A stretch of DNA of 17,171 bases, taken from the NCBI GenBank assembly GCA_964460465.1, contig CAYWSB010000111.1:1-17171 (forward strand). Direction: 5' to 3'. The notes under the pieces are model-generated. The model was not told where the DNA came from, did no database searches, and was given only the letters and a program-made list of their open reading frames with translations. The translations under genes and the position numbers were made by a program. Positions 1 through 6,670 of this stretch are shown in pieces; positions within the stretch are counted from its first letter, which is position 1, and every line of letters starts with the position of its first letter. The stretch comes from SLRI01 sp964460465 (GTDB lineage Bacteria > Pseudomonadota > Alphaproteobacteria > Geminicoccales > Geminicoccaceae).

Positions 1-36
1 ACCTACCGCGGCATCGTTCACGAGGCGGCTACCTGA
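1..36 (+). CDS. possible 3' tail of a gene entering from the left edge
   Basis: Frame 1 is open from the first base to a TGA at 34-36 and would encode the last eleven residues (TYRGIVHEAAT) of a protein that begins outside the window. Its GC-rich composition contrasts with the AT-rich DNA that starts right after the stop. Eleven codons are too few to identify a family, and an open frame this short can occur by chance. Confidence 0.25.
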   Translation, partial: TYRGIVHEAAT

Positions 37-39
37 GGG

Positions 40-300
40 TTGCAGAGAGGTAGTAAAAAAGAAATAGCGGCTGATGCTTTTCGTGATGAAAAGGTCAAAA
101 TTCGCAAAGATAATGAAAAATTTGGTGGTATGTGTATGGCAGCGGCGTCGGATATTAGAGATGCCGCCTTTATATTGCGCGCGGTAAGTCGACGAAGCAA
201 ACCATTAACGGATGCAGAATCGGAAAAACTGGAGCAATTAATTGAAAATTTAGAAGAAAGAAGAAGAAAACTTTTTAGAGGTGAATTTGCAGATAAATAG
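40..300 (+). CDS. AT-rich small hypothetical protein (86 aa)
   Basis: I do not recognise this protein. The frame opens just after a stop at 34-36. The first possible start is TTG at 40, and ATG codons follow at 130 and 136. The product is highly charged and looks mostly helical. Its C-terminal third (after LTDAESEKLEQL) is rich in Glu, Lys, Arg and Leu, suggesting a short coiled coil. No catalytic motif, signal peptide or membrane segment is visible. Codon use is A/T-rich (AAA, GAT, GAA, TTT), unlike the C/G-ending codons of every chromosomal gene in the window, so horizontal acquisition is likely. The IS110 remnant starts about 40 bases downstream. There is no convincing ribosome-binding site before the TTG, so this may be the 3' part of a gene truncated by rearrangement. 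Confidence 0.45.
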   Translation: MQRGSKKEIAADAFRDEKVKIRKDNEKFGGMCMAAASDIRDAAFILRAVSRRSKPLTDAESEKLEQLIENLEERRRKLFRGEFADK

Positions 301-337
301 TATTGGATTGTCGCCAAGGATGAAGCCTTCGGGCTCA

Positions 338-616
338 GGGGGACATGTGTGGACGCCCCGTCGGATGCAAGCGAGAACTGGTCCCTCGTCTGGGCATAGG
401 GTCGGGTGCTGACATGTGTCCGGCCTCTGGTTGCGGCGTTCGGCATGCCGCGGGCCCGTATGGAGATCCACCGGATCGGGTCCACTTCACCTCCACGCGC
501 TCGGCGGCGCCTGTCCCCAACCGCTGGTTTTCCCGATCCCGTCTCGTCGACCGTTTGCCCATAACGCGGGTTTCGCCCTCGTCCCATCCGCGACGACCCC
601 GCCGCCAGCCGCCCCT
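338..616 (-). ncRNA. IS110/IS1111-type non-coding end, possible bridge-RNA region
   Basis: This segment lies immediately downstream (minus strand) of the transposase C-terminal remnant at 617-799 and has no convincing coding frame. Read on the minus strand it contains GATCCGGTGGATC (a 5-bp stem), GCGGC...GCCGC inverted arms, and ends at ACATGTCCCCC (338-348). In the IS1111 group of the IS110 family, the region after the transposase is known to encode the bridge RNA that guides recombination; in the IS110 group it lies upstream instead. By position this is therefore the candidate guide-RNA end. Its folding and loops have not been computed, and the element is broken, so function is doubtful. 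It could simply be decayed flanking DNA. Confidence 0.35.
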
Positions 617-799
617 TCAAGCAGCGGCTGCGGGAGCCCGGTAGACGCCACCTTTGGCCATCAAGGCCCAGGCGATGCGCGCCGTCTTGTTGGCGAGCGC
701 CACCGTCACCAGCATCGGCGGCTTGCGCTCGAGCATGCCGCCCAGCCAGGAGCCGTCAGGCGCCAGGCGGCCCGCCGATGCCGGCCGTCGCGCCAGGAA
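617..799 (-). pseudogene. IS110-family (IS1111-type) transposase, C-terminal remnant
   Basis: On the minus strand an open frame ends at a TGA (617-619) and reads ...SWLGGMLERKPPML, then VTVALANKTARIAWALMAKG, then GVYRAP. The ALANKTARIAWALMA(K/R)G block is characteristic of the extreme C-terminus of IS110/IS1111 transposases. Only about 60 residues remain. The N-terminal DEDD RuvC-like domain and the Tnp_20 domain with its catalytic serine are absent, because similarity stops where an unrelated repeat end (805-827) begins. No start codon is assigned. The remnant is inactive by itself. The family call is confident from the motif; the exact IS name cannot be given. Confidence 0.75.
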
Positions 800-832
800 C
801 GTTGATTGCGTGATGTGTCCCCCGAATCAACG
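800..832. repeat. mobile-element end sequence with 8-bp flanking arms
   Basis: CGTTGATT (800-807) and AATCAACG (825-832) are perfect inverted arms around a 17-nt centre. The reverse complement of 805-827 begins ATTCGGGGGACACATCACG and ends CAAT. It closely matches the right terminal arm of the 93-bp element at 16378-16470, sharing TTCGGGGGACAC and ACGCAAT. It marks the breakpoint where IS110 similarity ends. A partner GGGGGACATGT occurs at 338-348 in the opposite orientation, so the two could bound a roughly 490-bp composite remnant. Confidence 0.5.
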
Positions 833-833
833 C

Positions 834-871
834 AAAAAACTGGAGGTGCGCGAGGAGGCGAGCCTCCTCGC
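834..871 (-). terminator. probable terminator of the lipoprotein gene
   Basis: Downstream of the lipoprotein stop, read on the minus strand, GCGAGGAGGC (871-862) pairs perfectly with GCCTCCTCGC (859-850). About eleven nucleotides later comes a run of six T (839-834). The stem is strong, but the U-run is further from it than in a canonical intrinsic terminator, so the call is moderate. Confidence 0.5.
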
Positions 872-918
872 AACCCTGAACCTTACGCTGCTTCCGCGGC
901 CGGCGTGGCCCGCTCGCC

Positions 919-1752
919 TCAGTTGCGCTTGGCCGCGAACGCGCCGTGGACCGTCGATGGGCCGGTCAGCTCGAACGTGCCGCCGAGCTCGACGGCGTTG
1001 GGGCCGGTGAAGCCGCCCTCGGCGCTGCCGCTGTGGCCACGGGTCGAGCTGGCGCTGCCGGCGAAGCTGTTGCCGGCGATCGCCATGGCCTCCATCCGCA
1101 CCTGGCCGAAGGCCACGTTGTCCGCCGCACCGCGCAGCTCGGCCACGGCCGTGAGGCGGCCCGTGCCGAAGTCGGCGGTGGCATCCAAGGGCCCGCTCAG
1201 CGACCGCGGCTGGGCGTCCCCGGCCAGCTCGACCGCGAGCACGTTGCCGCGATAGCTGGCCTGGCCGGCGGTCGGCATCTGGCCCACCGGCGTCGGCGTG
1301 CCGATGACGAAGGCCGAGACCTCGGTCACCTCGCGGCTCGAGCCGGCGAGCACCGAGGCCGACCCGCTCTCCAGCCAGATGCCGTACTGGGTGTGCTCGA
1401 AGCTGCCGCTCGCCGAGCTCGAGGTGCTGCTGCTGCTGGCCGTCATCACCGCCGCCCGGCCGTTGGCGCTCTCGGTGACGCGCACGTCGCCGAGCGTAGC
1501 GCTGGTGGCGCGCCAGTTGCCCTGGCCGTCGCCGACGATCACGGCAAGCGTGCCGCTGCCGTTCTGCACCGTGGGAACCTTGCCCGCGGACGCGATCACC
1601 GTCGCACCGTTGCCATTGCCGTTGGCCGGCAGGACGAAGGCGCCCTGTGCCGCCGCCGGGCTCGGCGTCGATCCGCCGCCGCCACCACCACCGCCGCCGC
1701 AGGCGGCGAGCAGCAGAACCGTTCCCATCAGGGCCAGACCACGCCTCGGCAT
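919..1752 (-). CDS. TbpB-like beta-barrel surface lipoprotein
   Basis: This 277-residue protein carries a lipoprotein signal: Arg residues at 3-4, a hydrophobic stretch, and lipobox L15-A-A-C18, so it should be lipidated at Cys18. A run of nine glycines follows, then a Ser/Thr/Pro/Ala linker. The rest is Gly/Ala/Ser/Thr-rich beta sequence. Its C-terminus, with FTGPNAVELGGTFEL and then HGAFAAKR, matches the closing strands of the TbpB-type barrel domain seen in transferrin-binding-protein-like and factor-H-binding-like lipoproteins. Such proteins are usually outer-membrane anchored and may be surface exposed; the ligand cannot be read from sequence. ATG at 1752 follows a good Shine-Dalgarno sequence (AGGTGAGGAA). 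No TonB receptor or Slam translocon gene is adjacent, so an iron role is unsupported. A terminator-like hairpin follows at 850-871. Confidence 0.7.
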   Translation of the reverse strand: MPRRGLALMGTVLLLAACGGGGGGGGGSTPSPAAAQGAFVLPANGNGNGATVIASAGKVPTVQNGSGTLAVIVGDGQGNWRATSATLGDVRVTESANGRAAVMTASSSSTSSSASGSFEHTQYGIWLESGSASVLAGSSREVTEVSAFVIGTPTPVGQMPTAGQASYRGNVLAVELAGDAQPRSLSGPLDATADFGTGRLTAVAELRGAADNVAFGQVRMEAMAIAGNSFAGSASSTRGHSGSAEGGFTGPNAVELGGTFELTGPSTVHGAFAAKRN

Positions 1753-2000
1753 CGTCGTTTCCTCACCTGTACTGGCCGGCCGACCCGCAGCGCGGGTGCG
1801 CCGTCGTGCAGCCGCGCATCCGTGCCGGCGTCCCCGGATCGAATGTTATCTTCCAGTTAAACCTGAACGAGGTCTTAACACAAGGGTCCGGCAACGGGAC
1901 GAGAACAGAGCCGCTCTCGTACCATGTTGAGCATCAAGGAAGGGACCGGACGGTTGTCCAATGCCCAGAGTTCACAACTATTGGTGGATAGAGCGTCGCC
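1753..2000. other. 248-bp intergenic gap before the lipoprotein gene
   Basis: The gap separates the permease stop from the lipoprotein start, both on the minus strand. It is less GC-rich than the flanking genes around 1840-1990. It presumably holds the lipoprotein promoter, but no convincing -35/-10 pair could be chosen. No strong terminator hairpin follows the permease; only short stems such as GGAC/GTCC are seen. Confidence 0.4.
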
Positions 2001-2984
2001 TCAGCCGGCAGCCCCGCCGCGGTCGATGCGCAGGCGCGGGTCGACGGCGAAATAAAGGAGATCGACCAGGAAGTTGATGGCGACGAAGAAGAACGCGACC
2101 AGCACCAGATAGGCCGCCATCACCGGAATATCCGCGAACTGCACCGCCTGGATGAACAGGAAGCCCATGCCCGGCCACTGGAACACCGTCTCGGTGATGA
2201 TCGAGAAGGCGATGAGCGAGCCGAGCTGCAGGCCGGTGATGGTGATCACCGGCACCAGCGTGTTCTTCAAGGCATGGCTGAAGTGCACCGCGCGGTTGGT
2301 GAGGCCCCGGGCGCGCGCGAACTTGATGTAGTCGGTGCGCAGCACCTCCAGCATCTCCGCCCGCACCAGGCGCATCAAGAGGGTGAGCTGGAAGAGGCAG
2401 AGGGTGATCGCGGGCAGGATGATCGCCTTGAGGCCCGACGCGGTCAACAGGCCCGTGGTCCACCAGCCGAGCTGCACCGTCTGGCCGCGACCGAAGGACG
2501 GCAGCCACTGCAGGTTGACGGCGAAGATGTAGATCAGGCCGATGCCGATGACGAAGGTGGGCAGCGACACGCCGATCAAGGACACCGTCATCACCACCCG
2601 GGCGAGCGCCCCGTCGCGGTTGAGCCCGGTGTAGACGCCGAGCGGGATGCCGATGAAGAGTGCCAGCAGGGCCGAGGCGAAGACCAGCTCCAGCGTCGCC
2701 GGCAGGCGCTCGGCGATGATCACCGCCACCGGCCGCTGCAGCCGGTAGGAGATGCCGAAATCGCCCCTGACCGCGTTGCCGACGAACCGCGCGTACTGCA
2801 CCAGCATCGGGTCGTTGAGGCCGAGCCTTTCCCGCAAGGCCTCGCGATCGGCGATCGAGGTCTCCTGGCCCACCATGTTGTTGATCGGGTCGCCCACGTA
2901 GCGGAAGAGGCCGAAGCAGGCGAAGGCCACGACCAGCATGACGACGATCGACTGGGCCAGGCGCTGGACGAGAAAAGCAAGCAT
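2001..2984 (-). CDS. DppB/OppB-type ABC transporter permease (orphan)
   Basis: This 327-residue inner-membrane permease belongs to the peptide/nickel importer class (BPD_transp_1). The N-terminus MLAFLVQRLAQSIVVMLVV is the typical DppB first membrane helix, followed by the periplasmic loop with RERLGLNDP and a GDFGISY segment. The EAA loop that contacts the ATPase is clear (DYIKFARARGLTNRAVHFSH), and the C-terminal TETVFQWPGMGFL region is standard. Length is normal and there is no frameshift, so the gene looks intact. In known systems DppB is followed by DppC, DppD and DppF and preceded by a binding protein. Here the next gene downstream is an unrelated lipoprotein and the upstream neighbour is a divergent oxidoreductase, so partners must be elsewhere or lost. 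The substrate is unknown (peptide, glutathione, nickel or opine are possible). ATG at 2984 fits the family N-terminus; GAGGG lies upstream. Confidence 0.85.
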   Translation of the reverse strand: MLAFLVQRLAQSIVVMLVVAFACFGLFRYVGDPINNMVGQETSIADREALRERLGLNDPMLVQYARFVGNAVRGDFGISYRLQRPVAVIIAERLPATLELVFASALLALFIGIPLGVYTGLNRDGALARVVMTVSLIGVSLPTFVIGIGLIYIFAVNLQWLPSFGRGQTVQLGWWTTGLLTASGLKAIILPAITLCLFQLTLLMRLVRAEMLEVLRTDYIKFARARGLTNRAVHFSHALKNTLVPVITITGLQLGSLIAFSIITETVFQWPGMGFLFIQAVQFADIPVMAAYLVLVAFFFVAINFLVDLLYFAVDPRLRIDRGGAAG

Positions 2985-3128
2985 GCGGGGGGCGCCCTCG
3001 GGTGAGCCACGCCGCCACGCTCGCCGCTGCCGGCGACCCTGTCAACCGGGCTCGCCCAACGCGGCCCTTAAGTCGGGGCCGGACCTCTGCTAAGCCCGCT
3101 TCGGGTTCGCCGCAGCGAGGGGCCGCCG

Positions 3129-4145
3129 ATGACCACAAGCACCGAGATCCGCCTCAGGGAGCGCCCCCTGGGTCCGCCCACGCCCGCCACCTTCGAGGTG
3201 GTCCGCGTGCCCGTGCCCGAGCCCGGCGAGGGCGAGGTGCTCTGCCGCACGCTCTACCTCTCCCTCGATCCCTACATGCGCGGCCGGATCAGCGGGGCCA
3301 AGGGCTACACCCGCGGCGTCGAGCCCGGCGAGGTGATGGTCGGCGAAGGCGTCGGCGAGGTGCTCCAGAGCCGCCACGCCGGCTTCCACCCGGGCGAGAT
3401 CGTCGTCGGTCACGGCGGCTGGCGCAGCCACTTCGCTCTGCCCGGCCAGGCGCTGCGCAAGGTCGACAAAAAGCTGGCACCGATCTCGACTGCACTCGGC
3501 ATCCTCGGCATGCCCGGCTTCACCGCCTGGGTCGGCTTCACCCAGCTCGCCCGGCCCAAGCCCGGCGAGACGGTGGTCCTGGGGGCCGCCACCGGGGCCG
3601 TGGGGGCCGTCGCCGGCCAGCTCGCCAAGGTCGAGGGCTGCCGCGTCGTCGGCATCGCCGGCGGCCCCGAGAAATGCCGCTATGCGGTCGAGACCCTGGG
3701 CTTCGACGTCTGCCTCGATCGCCACGCCCCGGACCTCGCCGCCAAGCTGGCCGAAGCCTGCCAGGGCGGCATCGACATCTATCTCGAGCTGGTCGGCGGG
3801 GCCGTCACCGAGGCGGTGCTGCCGCTCCTCAACCTCCACGCCCGGATGCCGGTGATCGGCGGCATCGCCCACTACAACGCCAGGGAGCTGCCGGCCGGGC
3901 CGGACAGGAGCCCGCAGCTGATGCGCCAGATCCTCGTCAGGCGGCTCAGGCTCGAGGGCATGATCGTCACCGACCACGAGGCCTGGCGCCCGGTGTTCGA
4001 GGCCAGGGTGGGCTCGCTGCTGCAGGCCGGGCGGCTGCACTACAGGGAGGACGTGGTGGAGGGCCTCGAGAACGCGCCCGCGGCCTTCATCGGCCTCCTG
4101 GAGGGCAGGAACTTCGGCAAGCTTCTGGTCAAGGTGGCGGACTGA
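3129..4145 (+). CDS. NAD(P)H-dependent medium-chain oxidoreductase, CurA/LTB4DH-like
   Basis: This 338-residue protein belongs to the zinc-independent MDR group that includes CurA/YncB and leukotriene B4 12-hydroxydehydrogenase. These enzymes reduce activated C=C bonds (alkenals, enones) with NADPH in the cytoplasm. Diagnostic features are LYLSLDPYMRGR (about residues 42-53), a dinucleotide-binding loop AATGAVG (153-159), GIAGGPEKCRYAVETLGFD, and the C-terminal ending GLLEGRNFGKLLVKVAD. The zinc-ligand pattern of alcohol dehydrogenases is absent, as expected for this group. ATG at 3129 is preceded by GAGGGG. The gene is convergent with the antiporter gene, the two stops being about 21 bases apart. 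A degenerate second copy of its last third lies at 5523-5720. The natural substrate is not deducible. Confidence 0.88.
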   Translation: MTTSTEIRLRERPLGPPTPATFEVVRVPVPEPGEGEVLCRTLYLSLDPYMRGRISGAKGYTRGVEPGEVMVGEGVGEVLQSRHAGFHPGEIVVGHGGWRSHFALPGQALRKVDKKLAPISTALGILGMPGFTAWVGFTQLARPKPGETVVLGAATGAVGAVAGQLAKVEGCRVVGIAGGPEKCRYAVETLGFDVCLDRHAPDLAAKLAEACQGGIDIYLELVGGAVTEAVLPLLNLHARMPVIGGIAHYNARELPAGPDRSPQLMRQILVRRLRLEGMIVTDHEAWRPVFEARVGSLLQAGRLHYREDVVEGLENAPAAFIGLLEGRNFGKLLVKVAD

Positions 4146-4166
4146 GCGCGTTCGGGGCGGGTCGGC

Positions 4167-5294
4167 TCAGGGGTTGAAGATCAGCACGAGATAGACCGCG
4201 AAGATCACGAGGTGCACGACCCCCTGCAGCATGTTGGTGCGGACCCCGCCGAAGGTCAGCATGCTGAGGACGAGCGTCAAGAGCAGCATCACCAGCTCCG
4301 CCTCGTCGAGGCCGAGCACGATCTTCTGGCCGGTGACGAGGCCGATGACCAGCACCGCCGGCACGGTGATGCTGATCGTGGCCAAGGCCGAGCCGAGGCA
4401 GATATTGACCGAGCGCTGGACGCGGTTGGCGAGGGCGGCCTTGAACGCGGCGAGGCCCTCGGGCGACAGCACCAGGGTGGCGACCAGCACGCCGCCGAGC
4501 GCCGCCGGCGCGCCGAGCGTGCCGATGCCGAAATCGACCAGCAGCGCCAGCTTTTTCGAGAGCAGCACGATCGGCAGCATGGTCAAGACGAGAAACAGGC
4601 CGTGATAGCCGATCGACCGCGGCGGCCGGTGGCCGTGGCCCGCCTCGGCATGGTCGCCGGCATCGCCCGGCTGCAGGAAGAAGGAGCGGTGCCGCCGCGT
4701 CTGCACGGCGAGGAAGGTGGCATAGAGGGCCACGGTGATCACAGCGAACAGCCCGGCCTGCAGCGGGGCGAAGCTCGCATCGGCCGTCGACCTGGTGAAG
4801 TCGGGCAGGATCAGCGACATGGTGGCGAGCGGGATCAGCACGGCCAGGAAGGTCCGCGCGCCCTCCAGGTTGAAGGCCTGCTCGCCGTGCCTTAGCCCGC
4901 CGATCAGGAGCGCCGTGCCGACCATGAAGTTCATGACGATCATGATGACCGCGAGCATGGTGTCGCGCGCCAGCGTCGGGTTGGCCTCGCCGGTCAGCAT
5001 GATGGCGGCGATGAGCGCCACCTCGATCAGGATGACCGAGAGGGTCAGGATCAGCGTGCCGTAGGGCTCGCCGAGCAGCTCGGCCAGGCCGTCGGCGTGC
5101 CGGACGACGCCGAACGCGCACCACAGCATCACCCCGAACACCCAGACGAACAGCCCGGCGGTGACGAGCGGCTGGCCGAGGGCCGCGAACCAGAAGCTGC
5201 CGACCGTCATCAGGACGGCCGTGGTGAGCGCACCGACGATGAATGCCGCCTCGTCGCGGAGAAGGGCCAGCGGCGACGGTCGCGTCTGGGTCAT
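4167..5294 (-). CDS. chaA: Ca2+/H+ antiporter, ChaA/Cax family
   Basis: This 375-residue polytopic inner-membrane protein is close in size to E. coli ChaA (366 aa). About eleven hydrophobic segments are visible. The two alpha repeats of the Ca2+:cation antiporter superfamily are clear. The first reads GEPYGTLILTLSVILIEVAL, the acidic GE...IE motif near residues 75-95. The second reads LVLSPEGLAAFKAALANR, then SVNICLGSALATISITVP. A hydrophilic His/Gly-rich loop (GDAGDHAEAGHGHRPPRS) separates the halves and may sense or bind cations. It probably exchanges cytoplasmic Ca2+ (or Na+/K+) for protons. I chose ATG at 5294, preceded by CGGAG. Longer in-frame starts up to 5462 would add an Arg-rich tail with no homology. 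It is flanked on both sides by oxidoreductase sequence (intact at 3129-4145, degraded at 5523-5720). Confidence 0.85.
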   Translation of the reverse strand: MTQTRPSPLALLRDEAAFIVGALTTAVLMTVGSFWFAALGQPLVTAGLFVWVFGVMLWCAFGVVRHADGLAELLGEPYGTLILTLSVILIEVALIAAIMLTGEANPTLARDTMLAVIMIVMNFMVGTALLIGGLRHGEQAFNLEGARTFLAVLIPLATMSLILPDFTRSTADASFAPLQAGLFAVITVALYATFLAVQTRRHRSFFLQPGDAGDHAEAGHGHRPPRSIGYHGLFLVLTMLPIVLLSKKLALLVDFGIGTLGAPAALGGVLVATLVLSPEGLAAFKAALANRVQRSVNICLGSALATISITVPAVLVIGLVTGQKIVLGLDEAELVMLLLTLVLSMLTFGGVRTNMLQGVVHLVIFAVYLVLIFNP

Positions 5295-5522
5295 GCATCG
5301 CTCCGATGTGCAGCCGCTTGCGGCCACATGGCGAGCGACGTCGACGGTCGCTTGCCAGAGCGGTCCTTCGAGCGCAAGGGTCCAGGTCGGCGGCGTGGCG
5401 GCCGGGCTGGCGGTCGCCAGCCGGCCCGGCCTCCGTCGCCGCAGCACCTGCCGGCGGGCCACCGGCGGGCGCTGCCTGGAGCGGCAGGCAGGGCACGGTG
5501 CCGCAGCTGCAGCCGACGCAGC
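5295..5522. other. antiporter upstream region with a short GC-rich hairpin
   Basis: No gene is supported here. GGCTGGCG (5405-5412) and CGCCAGCC (5415-5422) form perfect inverted arms two bases apart, within the region that would be the antiporter leader. Open frames on both strands are low-complexity Arg/Ala/Pro translations with no family resemblance. The antiporter promoter presumably lies here but could not be pinpointed. Confidence 0.35.
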
Positions 5523-5720
5523 AGCCGGCCGGCCAGCCGTTCCCGATGCGCCGGATCCGTGTCATCCGACTGCAGCGCGATGGCACGATCGTCACCGACG
5601 ACGGTGTGCGCCACCCGGACAATGAGGACGTGGTCGAGGATGTCGAGCGGGCGGCCGGGGCCCGTCGTCGGCCTGCCGGAGGGCAAGAGCCTCGGCAGGC
5701 TGCTGGTCGTGGTCGCCGAC
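5523..5720 (+). pseudogene. degraded 3' fragment of a second CurA-like oxidoreductase
   Basis: Translation from about 5546 gives MRRIRVIRLQRDGTIVTDD, then NEDVVEDVERA. After a frame change near 5640-5665 it continues GLPEGKSLGRLLVVVAD. These match the intact enzyme at 3129-4145 in order: MRQILVRRLRLEGMIVTDH, REDVVEGLENA and GLLEGRNFGKLLVKVAD. About 20 residues of the intact protein (the segment around FEARVGSLLQAGRL) are missing, the frame is broken, and the stop codon is lost. No N-terminal part of the enzyme is found upstream. It is therefore a decaying partial duplicate in the same orientation as the parent, with the antiporter gene between them. DNA identity is clear at gatcgtcaccgac but reduced overall, so the duplication is old or the fragment came from a diverged paralogue. 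Confidence 0.75.
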
Positions 5721-5727
5721 CGGGCAG

Positions 5728-5749
5728 GGGGCGGCCTCGCGGCCGCCCC
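5728..5749 (-). terminator. GNRA-capped hairpin downstream of the outer-membrane gene
   Basis: GGGGCGGCC (5728-5736) and GGCCGCCCC (5741-5749) form a perfect 9-bp stem. On the minus strand the loop is GCGA, a GNRA tetraloop. It lies about 45 bases past the stop of the outer-membrane gene at 5794. No U-run follows, so it is either a non-canonical terminator or a 3'-end stability hairpin. Confidence 0.35.
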
Positions 5750-5793
5750 GGAGCCCGGCAGCGCGTGGCGGCGCGCCGCGCGCCCGCGCTCGG

Positions 5794-6432
5794 CTAGAAG
5801 CGCAGGCCGAGGCCGACCGTCGCGATGACGTTGCCGTTGTCCCAGCGCTCGTTGAACGGCATGTCGTAGGCGACCTTGGCGTCGATCACGCCGAGCTTGA
5901 GGCCGATCTCCGGGCCGGCGAGCCAGGAGGCGTCGATGCCGTTGCCGTAGATGCCGCCGATATTGCCGCCAATGTAGGGGACGAGGCCCTCGCCCTGGCC
6001 AAGATTGAGGTTGAGGCCGGCGACGCTGCGGCCGCCGACGCCGTCGCCGAACGTCCAGAAGGCGGCCTGCTCGAGCTGCAGGGCCAGCCCGGGATTGATC
6101 CCGTAGTCGTAGGTCAGGTTCAGGCCGGCCATGTGCTGGCTGTCGTTCATCCGGTAGCCGTAGAGGCCGCCGACGCTGAACCCGCCGGTCTCGGTGATGC
6201 GCCGGGCCGGGCCGGGGGGCGGCGCCGTGCCGGCCTGCGCCGTGGTCGGGCCGGTGGTCGGCGTGCCGCCGGCGGTGCCGAGGATGCCGGTTTCCGGCGT
6301 GGTGCCGGCGGGCAGCTGCGCACCCGGCGCCTGGCCGCCGCCCGGCGCCGAGGTGGGTGCGGGCTGCTGCTGGGCCGCGGCGCTGCCGACACCCAGGGCC
6401 AGGACCGAGGCCCCGATGAGCAAGATCTTCAT
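5794..6432 (-). CDS. small outer-membrane beta-barrel protein
   Basis: This 212-residue exported protein starts with a Sec signal peptide (MKILLIGASVLALGVGSAAA, cleavage likely after A20). A low-complexity Gln/Pro/Gly/Ala/Thr linker runs to about residue 78. The C-terminal part is alternating polar/aromatic beta sequence (GGFSVGGLYGYRMND, LNLTYDYGINPGLALQLEQA, VPYIGGNIGGIYGN, VAYDMPFNERWDNGN) and ends GLGLRF. The terminal Phe is the usual C-terminal signature of outer-membrane barrels recognised by the BAM complex. It resembles general OmpW/OmpA-like or porin-like small barrels, but I cannot name a family. The long Pro/Ala-rich segment before the barrel could span periplasm or peptidoglycan. 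ATG at 6432 is preceded by AGAGGGA. The AT-rich region at 6490-6560 upstream probably holds its promoter. Confidence 0.7.
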   Translation of the reverse strand: MKILLIGASVLALGVGSAAAQQQPAPTSAPGGGQAPGAQLPAGTTPETGILGTAGGTPTTGPTTAQAGTAPPPGPARRITETGGFSVGGLYGYRMNDSQHMAGLNLTYDYGINPGLALQLEQAAFWTFGDGVGGRSVAGLNLNLGQGEGLVPYIGGNIGGIYGNGIDASWLAGPEIGLKLGVIDAKVAYDMPFNERWDNGNVIATVGLGLRF

Positions 6433-6510
6433 GATGCTGTTCCCTCTCGTCGTTTCGTGGTTCGCACTCGGCGAAGCCCTGAAGCTATGAGCGGGAAAAT
6501 ATCGTGCAAT

Positions 6511-6540
6511 ATGTTAAGTTTATTTTATTGTTGGAACCAA
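6511..6540 (-). promoter_or_regulatory. weak candidate promoter for the outer-membrane gene
   Basis: On the minus strand TTGGTT (6540-6535) is separated by 18 bases from TAACAT (6516-6511). This lies in a markedly AT-rich pocket about 80 bases upstream of the ATG. Match to the sigma-70 consensus is only partial (3/6 and 4/6). The composition dip is the stronger evidence. Confidence 0.25.
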
Positions 6541-6577
6541 ATGTGATGTCGAAAGTTGCAAATCAAGGTGAAATTCG

Positions 6578-6596
6578 GCCGGCGGCATGCGCCGGC
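6578..6596. repeat. GC-rich hairpin between the frcA end and the outer-membrane gene promoter
   Basis: GCCGGCG (6578-6584) and CGCCGGC (6590-6596) are perfect 7-bp arms around GCATG, about 75 bases beyond the ATPase stop. No T-run follows on the minus strand, so it is a weak candidate transcription end for the frcBCA operon. Confidence 0.3.
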
Positions 6597-6670
6597 TATT
6601 GTTGTCGATCATCGACGGAACCGGGCGACCGCTGGCAAGTCCCGGCCGCCCGGTCGGTTGCGCCGGGTCG

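Noticed and set aside
1830..1960. Possible promoter for the lipoprotein gene (TTGTGT ... TTAACT)
   Set aside because: Both boxes match consensus poorly and several alternatives are equally weak, so no site is called.
3002..4177. 391-residue Arg/Gly/Pro-rich frame overlapping the oxidoreductase
   Set aside because: Shadow frame of a recognised gene, without motifs.
4129..5622. 497-residue frame overlapping the antiporter gene in another frame
   Set aside because: Arg/Ala/Gly-rich with no homology; the antiporter frame has clear membrane helices and Cax motifs.
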